Below are positions 28,389 to 36,005 of a stretch of DNA of 62,391 nt, piece by piece; position 1 is the stretch's first letter; each line of letters starts with the position of its first letter. This DNA is from Rhodovibrionaceae bacterium. GTDB taxonomy: Bacteria > Pseudomonadota > Alphaproteobacteria > Kiloniellales > DSM-21159. The stretch is from the NCBI GenBank assembly GCA_028282405.1, contig JANQIA010000244.1, forward strand, positions 1-62,391, in the 5' to 3' direction. Under the pieces are notes generated by a model. The model made no database searches. It was not told the origin of the DNA and was given only the letters and a program-made list of their open reading frames with translations. The translations under genes and the position numbers were made by a program.

Positions 28389-30734
28389 ATGGGGGCATTG
28401 GTGCAGGCTCGGAGGGCAGGGGACTGGAACGTCTGTCGCAGTCTCTTGGTGATCACGGCGATGCTGGCGAGTTCGGCTCTGACGCCCCCGACCCAGGCGC
28501 AAGGCGCGCCGCAGACGATCGCGCAGGCGCAGCAGACGGACTTCGACATTCCACCGCAAGCGCTCACCGATGCGCTGGCGCTGTTCGGCCGCCAGTCGGG
28601 ATTGCAGGTCTCCGCCGACGCCGCGCTTATCCAGAACATTCAGTCACCCGGTGTGACCGGGACCCTGTCGCCGGAACAGGCGCTCGGTCGACTGCTCGCT
28701 GGAACCGGCATCGCCTACCGCATGATCGGCGGCAACACGGCCCTGCTCGACCGCGCGTTGGTTGAGGAGGAAAGCGGGCCGGCGCGGCTCAACCCCCTGA
28801 TCGTCACGGGAGAGCGGATCGAGCGCACGGTCTTCGAGACGCCGTCTTCGGTGGTCGTGGTGACAGGCGAAGAACTCGAGGACACGCCAGCCTTCAATGA
28901 CGTCGACAATGTGCTCGATTTCATTCCCAACATTGTTGGCGGTGGCACCTCCGGCGACGGGCCGACGATCCGGGGGATAGACACGACGGGCGAGCTTATC
29001 GGAGCAAACGGCTTTCTTGGCGGCGCGCGGCCGCGCGCGACCATCACCGTGGACGGGCGCCCGCTCAGCTACAATGAGTTCATCTACGGAGAGACCTCCG
29101 TTTGGGATTTGGAGCGCCTAGAGGTCTTTCGCGGACCTCAGACCAGCGCCCAGGGTGTGAACTCGATTGCCGGTGCCATCTATGTCGTTACCGCCGATCC
29201 GACCTTCGAGCCGGAGGTGAAGGTGCAGGGCGAGGTCGGCAATGAAAATCGGCGTCGGCTATCGGCGGCCTTCTCTGGCCCTATTGTGGCGGACGAACTC
29301 GCCGGTCGCGTCGCGGTCGATTTTCAGCGTCGCGATTCTTTCGTCGATTTCGACGTAGCCCTGGAAGATGGCCCGCCCATAGACGAGTTCGAGAGTATCG
29401 TCGCGCGTGGGAAACTGCTCTGGCAGCCGAACGCATTGCCGGACTTGTCCACAAAAGTCACCTTCAGCTTCAATCAGACGGACACCCCCCAAGCGGAGTT
29501 CGTGACAGTCCCTTTTCGAGACCTCAATGCGGGTCCCGCCGCGACGTTTCCTACCAAGTCCTACAGTGGCATTCATGATCTGAGCTATGCCTTTTCCGAC
29601 AACTTGGAGGTCAGCAACCGCTTCTCCGCTACCGGCACCAAGATCGAACGCTTTGCCGTGACTGACAGCTTCGGCCGCGGCGATATTGATGGGTTGCAGT
29701 TCACCAACGAAACAACACTGAACTGGCGATTGCCGGACCACAATTTGAGCGGGCTGCTCGGTGCTTACTATCAAAACGACAACACCGATGAGTTCATCGA
29801 TTTCTCGGCCTTTCTCGGTATCGGTGAGTTCGAAGATACGCAGACCAGCGTGGGGCTATTCGGTGAAGTGAACTATCAGGTTACGGAGCGCCTCGATGTC
29901 ACGGCAGGCCTGCGCTATCAGCGCGACAGTCAAGACCGCGATGGCACCATCGGCGCCTTCACCGTCGACTTCGACAAGACCTTCGATGCCCTTCTGCCGA
30001 AGTTCGTTGTCGGCTATGACGTCTCCGACGAGCTGCGTGTCGGCGCCCTGGCCGTGCGCGGCTTCAATCCCGGCGGCACGACAATCTTCTTCGCGGACGG
30101 GGCGCAGGACACCTTCGACGCAGAGACGGTTTGGAACTTCGAGTTGTTTGGCCGCGCACGCCTGTTGGACAACCGTCTCGCCCTTGATGCCAATGCCTTC
30201 TATGCCCTCTATGACGACTTTCAGACCATTGCGATCAGAGGCTTCGACCCCATCGGGAATCCGGAATTCGAAGTCGGCAACGCCGACCGAGCTACTAGCT
30301 ACGGCCTGGAGTTAAGTGCCGACTTGCAGGCAACGGATGACCTGCGCATTTTCGGTGGGCTCGGCCTACTGGATACCGAGATCGTCAACTTCCCGGACTC
30401 GGCTGACCCGAACATCGAGGGGAATCAATTCGCGCGCGCGCCGCACGTTACAGCGTCCGGCGGCGCGAGTTACGAGGTGATCGACAACCTGACGCTTGGG
30501 GGTCGCGTGCGTTACGTCAGCAGCTACTTCAGCGATGACAACAACACGCAAGGGCAAAAGGCAGGCGACTACATCGTCGCCGACTTCCAGCTTAGCTACG
30601 TTTACGAAGCCGTCGAGGCCTATGCCTTCGTCAACAATGCCTTCGACGAGTTCTACCTGATCAACGATGTCGGCACACTCGCCATCGTTGGAACGCCGCG
30701 CGAGTACGGCGTGGGGCTGCGTGTCTCGTTCTGA
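28389..30734 (+). CDS. STN-domain TonB-dependent receptor (cassette 6)
   Basis: STN (FDIPPQALTDALALFGRQSGLQV), LIVTGERIERTVFETPSSVVVVTGEELED, plug and barrel; ends VGLRVSF. Confidence 0.86.
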   Translation: MGALVQARRAGDWNVCRSLLVITAMLASSALTPPTQAQGAPQTIAQAQQTDFDIPPQALTDALALFGRQSGLQVSADAALIQNIQSPGVTGTLSPEQALGRLLAGTGIAYRMIGGNTALLDRALVEEESGPARLNPLIVTGERIERTVFETPSSVVVVTGEELEDTPAFNDVDNVLDFIPNIVGGGTSGDGPTIRGIDTTGELIGANGFLGGARPRATITVDGRPLSYNEFIYGETSVWDLERLEVFRGPQTSAQGVNSIAGAIYVVTADPTFEPEVKVQGEVGNENRRRLSAAFSGPIVADELAGRVAVDFQRRDSFVDFDVALEDGPPIDEFESIVARGKLLWQPNALPDLSTKVTFSFNQTDTPQAEFVTVPFRDLNAGPAATFPTKSYSGIHDLSYAFSDNLEVSNRFSATGTKIERFAVTDSFGRGDIDGLQFTNETTLNWRLPDHNLSGLLGAYYQNDNTDEFIDFSAFLGIGEFEDTQTSVGLFGEVNYQVTERLDVTAGLRYQRDSQDRDGTIGAFTVDFDKTFDALLPKFVVGYDVSDELRVGALAVRGFNPGGTTIFFADGAQDTFDAETVWNFELFGRARLLDNRLALDANAFYALYDDFQTIAIRGFDPIGNPEFEVGNADRATSYGLELSADLQATDDLRIFGGLGLLDTEIVNFPDSADPNIEGNQFARAPHVTASGGASYEVIDNLTLGGRVRYVSSYFSDDNNTQGQKAGDYIVADFQLSYVYEAVEAYAFVNNAFDEFYLINDVGTLAIVGTPREYGVGLRVSF

Positions 30735-30753
30735 TGTGGGAAGGCGGTCGGCG

Positions 30754-31062
30754 ATGGAGAACGCAATGACGCAATGGAATTGGTTCGACCGCAGAGCCAC
30801 CGTCGTTCGCTGGCTTCTGGCGGGCCCGGTCGCGCTCTTGGTCGCCTTCGTCGTCATGGCGGCCATGCCGCTGTGGTTTCCGGAAGGCGCCGCCGGCATC
30901 GATCACCTGGTCCTGCCGCTGGTTCTCTTCCCGGTAATCTGGGCGGCCGCGTTTTTTTATGCCTGCTTGGCTGAAAATCTGCGCCGCGCAAGCGTCATAT
31001 TGGTAGGAGTGCTGCTCGCGAACGCCGCTGCCGCAGGCTGGGCCGTTTGGAGCGGCGCGTAA
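30754..31062 (+). CDS. Small membrane protein, DUF3649-like
   Basis: Three TM segments; same position as 5816-6175. Confidence 0.55.
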   Translation: MENAMTQWNWFDRRATVVRWLLAGPVALLVAFVVMAAMPLWFPEGAAGIDHLVLPLVLFPVIWAAAFFYACLAENLRRASVILVGVLLANAAAAGWAVWSGA

Positions 31063-31111
31063 TCTGCTGTTCGGCTGTCGGGCGGGGATGTAACGGGATG
31101 ACGGGTCTGGG

Positions 31112-32701
31112 ATGATTGCCCTTTCGCAAAGGCGGACCAAGCGGCTTGTGGCAATTCATGGCTGGTCCGGCACCGTGCTGGGCCTGTTGCTTTACGTCGT
31201 GCTGCTGACCGGGGCGGTGGCGGTCTTCGCCCTGCAGATCGGGAGCTGGTCGGCCAGCGGTGTGAAGTCGCAGCAGCCCTTCGCGCAGCCGCTCGACGGC
31301 ACCTTGCGGGCCCTGGCCGCGCAGGTGCCCGCCGAGTACCGCGACGACATTGGTGTCTTCTCCAACTCCGCGGGTCACATCGTCGCCTTCCTGCATGCCC
31401 ATACCAAGGATGCAGACGGCGAAATCGGCGACAAGGGCGTCCTCTTCGAGCTGCATCCGGAGACCCACGAAATCTTGGCGCAGCGCGAGGGATTCGCCGC
31501 CGACGTCTTAGGCGCGGACCCCTGGGGGGCGCTCGACGACTTTCTGGTGGACCTGCATATCAACCTGCACCTGCCGGACCCCTGGGGCCTCTATGCCACT
31601 GGCGTGCTCGGGCTCCTGATGCTGGCCTCGGCGATCTCCGGCATCCTCATCCATCGGCACCTGATCAAGGACCTCTTCGTCGCGCCGCGTTTCTCCAGCC
31701 TGCTGCTCAACGCCCGCGACCGGCACAACCTGGCGGGTAGCTGGGGCCTGCCCTTCGCCATCGTCCTTGCCTTCACCGGCGCCTTTCTCAGCTTCGCCCT
31801 CTCGCTCGGGCTGCCGACTGTCAGCACGGTGGCCTTCGGCGGCGACCATGCCGCCATGATCGAACGTCTGGTCGGCGCGCCCGAGGCCGCCGATCCGACC
31901 CCGGCGCCGCTCGCCGACATCGATGTCATGCTCGCTGCTTCCGCCAAGGCGGCAGGTTCCGCTCCAACCGGCTTTTCGGTGCATCACTGGGGGCGGGCCG
32001 ATGCCACCGTCACAGTGTTCCATGAACCGCCCGAGGGCGACCTCACCGTCGCCCAGCAGGTTTTCGACGGAGTGAGTGGGGTCCATCTAGGTTCGAAGCC
32101 GCCCCTCGGCACCGAACCTTCGGTCGGGAGCGCGGTCTTCCAGCTAATGATCCCGCTGCATTTCGGCACCTTCGCCGGGATGCTGTCGCGGACCGTGTGG
32201 TTCGCGCTTGGCTTGGCGATGTGCTATGTCACGCTGACCGGGCTGCAGCTCTGGCTGCAGCGGCGGTCGGACGAACCGCTCTGGCGCCACCTAGCCCGCG
32301 CGGTCCCGATCTTCGGCTACGGCCTGCCCATCGCCATCGCCGGCAGCGGCATTGGCTTCTTCCTCAGCCTGCCGGCAGACAGCACCCTGTTCTGGACCCC
32401 CGTCGGTTTCCTGATCGCAGCCGCTCTGGCTATCGCCGCGGGGCTGGCCGTGCGCCAGGACAGGACGCTGTCGCAGCTCTATCGGCTTATGCTGGGCGTT
32501 TCGCTGATCGCGCTGCCGCTGCTGCGCATGGCCATGGGCGGGGCCGGCTGGGAAGCGTTGGCTGCCAGCGACAACACCGCCATCGCGATCTTCGATCTCG
32601 TGCTGCTCTTGGCCGGTGCGAGCTTTGTGCTCGCGGCAATCGGCCGGCGCTTGCCGGGCGTCAAGACAGCGCGCGTGACCGAGCGGGTCCCCGCGGAGTG
32701 A
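31112..32701 (+). CDS. PepSY-domain TM protein (putative siderophore-iron reductase)
   Basis: TKRLVAIHGWSGTVLGLLLYVVLLTGAVAVF, LHINLHLPDPWGLYATGVLGLLMLASAISGILIHRHLIKDLFV, DRHNLAGSWGLPFAIVLAFTGAF. Confidence 0.86.
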   Translation: MIALSQRRTKRLVAIHGWSGTVLGLLLYVVLLTGAVAVFALQIGSWSASGVKSQQPFAQPLDGTLRALAAQVPAEYRDDIGVFSNSAGHIVAFLHAHTKDADGEIGDKGVLFELHPETHEILAQREGFAADVLGADPWGALDDFLVDLHINLHLPDPWGLYATGVLGLLMLASAISGILIHRHLIKDLFVAPRFSSLLLNARDRHNLAGSWGLPFAIVLAFTGAFLSFALSLGLPTVSTVAFGGDHAAMIERLVGAPEAADPTPAPLADIDVMLAASAKAAGSAPTGFSVHHWGRADATVTVFHEPPEGDLTVAQQVFDGVSGVHLGSKPPLGTEPSVGSAVFQLMIPLHFGTFAGMLSRTVWFALGLAMCYVTLTGLQLWLQRRSDEPLWRHLARAVPIFGYGLPIAIAGSGIGFFLSLPADSTLFWTPVGFLIAAALAIAAGLAVRQDRTLSQLYRLMLGVSLIALPLLRMAMGGAGWEALAASDNTAIAIFDLVLLLAGASFVLAAIGRRLPGVKTARVTERVPAE

Positions 32702-32991
32702 CGGCGCTTATCACCCTGACGGCCGTTGTCATGACGCTGTCGGGTCTCATCTACCTCACGATAACCGATCCCAAGCGGCGCCGGGCTTTCCAGCTTGGAC
32801 CGCGAGATCGCTGTTTCGCAATCCCCGCCTATTTTCTGGTTTTCGGGCCGGGGCCAGCGCTTCTGATCGCCGGTGAGGGCGCGGCCTTCGTTATCTGGCT
32901 CGGTTTTGCCACCATTGCTGGATGGCTGATCGCCGCTCGGACGCCCACTGCGACCAAACTGGCCGTTAAAGGCAGGCGAGATCGTGATTGA
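32698..32991 (+). CDS. Small membrane protein, DUF3325-like
   Basis: GTG overlaps the PepSY stop (GTGA); TM-rich; same position as 7721-8107. Confidence 0.5.
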   Translation: MTALITLTAVVMTLSGLIYLTITDPKRRRAFQLGPRDRCFAIPAYFLVFGPGPALLIAGEGAAFVIWLGFATIAGWLIAARTPTATKLAVKGRRDRD

Positions 32992-33105
32992 TGGTAGGGG
33001 TTCGGCGCCCGAGGAACGTCATGAGTTAACGATGACTCTCAAGGGTGCCTTGCTCTGCGCACCGGTCGGCCCAGACACTGCGTCACAGCAATTGCCGTTG
33101 AAAAC

Positions 33106-33141
33106 TGCGGTCATTCGTGATGAAACTGCGCATCATTCGCA
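33106..33141. promoter_or_regulatory. Two tandem Fur-like operators (TGCGGTCATTCGTGA, TGCGCATCATTCGCA) upstream of exbB
   Basis: Two copies of the recurring motif, starts 21 bp apart. Confidence 0.6.
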
Positions 33142-33210
33142 GTCGCGATAAACCTTTGACGACTTGGGGCCGAGCGCCTCGGGAAGAGCTAGAGTTGGGG
33201 ACGGCTATAG

Positions 33211-34002
33211 ATGAGTGAGGAGACGGAGGCCGCAGCGCAGGTGGACGGCGAACTGGTGAACGGCGAGCTCGTTGACCCTTTCGCAGCCCCTCTCGCCGAG
33301 CCGGGTGTTGCCGAACGGGCGCTGGAGCTGCTGCAGGCCGGCGGGCCCGTCGTGGGCATTCTGCTGGCCATGTCGGTTGTGGCGCTGGCGATCGTCTTCG
33401 CCAAGCTGATCCAGTTCCGCAGCGTTCGTTTCGGCGACCTGAACAGCGCTCAGGGGGCCCTGGCGCTGTGGCAGGCCGGGCGCAGTGGCGAAGCTCTGGC
33501 GATGGCTGACCGCTCGCGGAACCCGGTCGCCCAGGTGCTCAGCCGGGCGATCCGCGGCCAGCGGCTCGGCGTGCCCGAGGCGAAGGTGCGCGAGGAGGTG
33601 ATGCGCTACGGCGGCGATGTGCTGGAGGACCTGCGGAGCTGGTTCCGGCCGCTGGAGGTGATTGCCTCTCTGGCGCCGCTGCTCGGCCTGTTCGGCACCG
33701 TGCTCGGCATGATCGAGGCCTTCCGTCAGCTCGAGTTGGCCGGCAATCAGGTCAACCCGGCAATCCTCTCGGGCGGCATTTGGGAAGCGCTCCTGACCAC
33801 GGCCGTTGGCCTGGCCGTTGCCATCCCGGCCGTGGTGGCGCTGAACTGGCTGGAGCGCAAGGTCGACCGCCTGGCGCACGAGATGGACAGCATCGTCACC
33901 CGCGTGTTCACCGAAGACCTGTCGGCCGACGCCGCCGCCGACCTGGAGGCAGAGGAGCGCTATGCCGCGGCCCATTTCAGCCCGGCCCCGGCTGGCCAAT
34001 AG
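33211..34002 (+). CDS. exbB: ExbB/TolQ/MotA-family proton channel
   Basis: LIQFRSVRF, LRSWFRPLEVIASLAPLLGLFGTVLGMIEAFRQLE, GGIWEALLTTAVGLAVAIPAVVALNWLERKVDRL. Confidence 0.93.
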   Translation: MSEETEAAAQVDGELVNGELVDPFAAPLAEPGVAERALELLQAGGPVVGILLAMSVVALAIVFAKLIQFRSVRFGDLNSAQGALALWQAGRSGEALAMADRSRNPVAQVLSRAIRGQRLGVPEAKVREEVMRYGGDVLEDLRSWFRPLEVIASLAPLLGLFGTVLGMIEAFRQLELAGNQVNPAILSGGIWEALLTTAVGLAVAIPAVVALNWLERKVDRLAHEMDSIVTRVFTEDLSADAAADLEAEERYAAAHFSPAPAGQ

Positions 34003-34399
34003 GCTGGGGCAGCCGCAGGGCAGACGACGCCCGTTGATCAGCCTGACGCCGCTGATCGACGTGGTGTTCATCCTGCTCGTGTTCTTCATGCTGGCCTCCT
34101 CCTTCCTCGACTGGCGCTCGATCGATCTGAACGCCCCGGCGCAGGCGGCGGCCGCGCCGGCGCTGGAGGGTGCGCTGTTGGTCGAAATTCACCCCGATCG
34201 CCTGCTGCTCTCCGGCGAGCCGGTCTCGCTCGATGTCCTGACCACCCGGGTGGCGGAGCGGGTGACCGCCAAGCCCGATCAGCGGGTGGTGGTGAAATCG
34301 GCGCCCGGCGTGCCGTTGCAAGACGCGGTCAATGTGCTCGACCGACTGACGCAGGCTGGCGCTGCCCAGCTCTCACTGGCCCGCGACCGAGGGCGCTGA
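33962..34399 (+). CDS. exbD: ExbD with canonical transmembrane Asp
   Basis: LISLTPLIDVVFILLVFFMLASSF. Confidence 0.92.
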   Translation: MPRPISARPRLANRLGQPQGRRRPLISLTPLIDVVFILLVFFMLASSFLDWRSIDLNAPAQAAAAPALEGALLVEIHPDRLLLSGEPVSLDVLTTRVAERVTAKPDQRVVVKSAPGVPLQDAVNVLDRLTQAGAAQLSLARDRGR

Positions 34400-34403
34400 G
34401 CCG

Positions 34404-34808
34404 ATGCGTTTTGCGCGAACCCGACCGAAGAACGACGACGAGCGCATCCTGCCGCTGATCAACGTGGTCTTCCTGCTGTTGATCTTTTTCATGCTGGCCG
34501 GCCGCTTCTCGGCGTCCGATCCCTTCGAGATCGAGCCGCCGCAATCGGCCAGCGAGGGTGCTGCGACGGAGCGGGACATCCTCGTTCTTGTCGGCGCGGA
34601 CGGTCAGCTCGCCCTCGACGGCGAAGTCATGGAGGCTGCCGCGCTTGGGGCCGCGGTTGCGGAGCGTCTGTCGCCCGACGGGGCAGGGCGGCTGTGGCTG
34701 AAGGCAGACGGGGATGCCGATGTGAATCGGGTGGTCGAGGTCATGGAGCTGCTGCGCGACGCCGGCGCCGAGCGACTTCGCCTGCTGACGGTGCCGGGAG
34801 GCGGCTAA
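34404..34808 (+). CDS. Second ExbD-like protein, Asn in place of the transmembrane Asp
   Basis: ERILPLINVVFLLLIFFMLAGRF; AAC (N20) at 34461-34463 aligned with GAC of the first ExbD. Confidence 0.85.
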   Translation: MRFARTRPKNDDERILPLINVVFLLLIFFMLAGRFSASDPFEIEPPQSASEGAATERDILVLVGADGQLALDGEVMEAAALGAAVAERLSPDGAGRLWLKADGDADVNRVVEVMELLRDAGAERLRLLTVPGGG

Positions 34809-35989
34809 TGCGCATCGCCCGGCGGCAATGGCTCTGCGCCCTCTGTGCGGCGCTCATGGTGCATGTCGGCGTTGCCGTTTGGCTGCTCTGGCAACCGCGA
34901 GAGTCCGGCGCCGTGGGGGCGGGCATCGGCGGCGTCGAGGTCTCTTTGGGGCCGGCCGGTGGAGCGCCCGGCGGCGAAGCGCAGCTCTCAGAAGAGGTTA
35001 CCGAAGCGGATGAGGTCGAGCCGGACTCGACGGCGACGCCGGCGGAAGAAACCACGGAGATGGCCGAGGTCAGCGAGCCGGAGCAGGTCGAAACCGCCGA
35101 GACCGAGGTGACGTCGGCGGTGACGGAGGAGCCTCAGGAAACCCCGGTAGAGCCCTCCGAAACGGTCCCGATCGAACGGGCCGAGCCGGTCGAGACCGAG
35201 ACCGCGGCGCGATGGGCGCTCGCAGAGACGACCGACGTGGAGCCGATGGAGAGCGTGCAGCCCGACGAGATCACGCCGATCGAGACGGACAACGCTCCGC
35301 CGCCGGACCTTGTGCAGAGCGCCGCCTTGCCGCCGCCGGACAGCCCTCTGCCGGAACCGGTTCAGCCGACGGTCGAGGCGATTGAAGAGCAACCGGTCGA
35401 GGCCGTCGAGGAGCAACCCGTCGAAACGGCCGAGCCGGTGCCGCAGGAGCCTGAGACTGTGGAGACCGCGTCCAGGCCTGCACCGCCGGTCCCGCGTCGC
35501 CGCCCGGCCGAGGCGCCGAGGAAGGTCGTCGAAGCCGCACCTGCCCAGCAGGTCGCTAAGTCGAGCGTCGTGACGGCCGGCGAGACCGACCAGATCGCCA
35601 AGATCAACCCCTCCGTCGCCGGCGCGGGCGGGAAGGCCGGCACGGAAGCGAGCCCCGAGGCCGGCAGCGGCGATGCCACCAGCGCCGGCGGCATTCCCGG
35701 TGCGTCCGCCGACTATATGGCTTTGCTCCAGGCCTGGCTGGAGAAGCACAAAGAGTATCCCCGCCGTGCCCAGCTACGCCGTCAGGAAGGCACGGCTCTG
35801 CTCTATTTCGTCATGGACCGGGAAGGCCGGGTGATCACGCACCGCTTGGAAGAGAGCTCCGGCCACAGGCTGCTCGACCGGGAGGTCGAGGAGATGATCG
35901 AGAGGGCGCAGCCCCTGCCGAAGATGCCCGATCATATGAGCCAGGCACAGTTGGAGCTGATTGTGCCGGTGCAGTTCTTTCTCAGGTGA
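34808..35989 (+). CDS. tonB: TonB energy transducer with long Glu/Pro/Thr/Val-rich periplasmic linker
   Basis: N-terminal TM, acidic linker, C-terminal YMALLQAWLEKHKEYPRRAQLRRQEGTALLYFVMDREGRV...LLDREVEEMIERAQPLPKMP. Confidence 0.92.
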   Translation: MRIARRQWLCALCAALMVHVGVAVWLLWQPRESGAVGAGIGGVEVSLGPAGGAPGGEAQLSEEVTEADEVEPDSTATPAEETTEMAEVSEPEQVETAETEVTSAVTEEPQETPVEPSETVPIERAEPVETETAARWALAETTDVEPMESVQPDEITPIETDNAPPPDLVQSAALPPPDSPLPEPVQPTVEAIEEQPVEAVEEQPVETAEPVPQEPETVETASRPAPPVPRRRPAEAPRKVVEAAPAQQVAKSSVVTAGETDQIAKINPSVAGAGGKAGTEASPEAGSGDATSAGGIPGASADYMALLQAWLEKHKEYPRRAQLRRQEGTALLYFVMDREGRVITHRLEESSGHRLLDREVEEMIERAQPLPKMPDHMSQAQLELIVPVQFFLR

Positions 35990-36005
35990 CGTATCGCCGG
36001 TTGGG

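Noticed and set aside
34404-34808. Second ExbD considered as TolR
   Set aside because: No tolA/tolB neighbours; flanked by exbB/exbD and tonB, and lacks the transmembrane Asp that TolR also conserves
35000-35560. Repetitive Glu/Pro codons considered as a DNA repeat element
   Set aside because: Explained by the low-complexity TonB linker coding sequence
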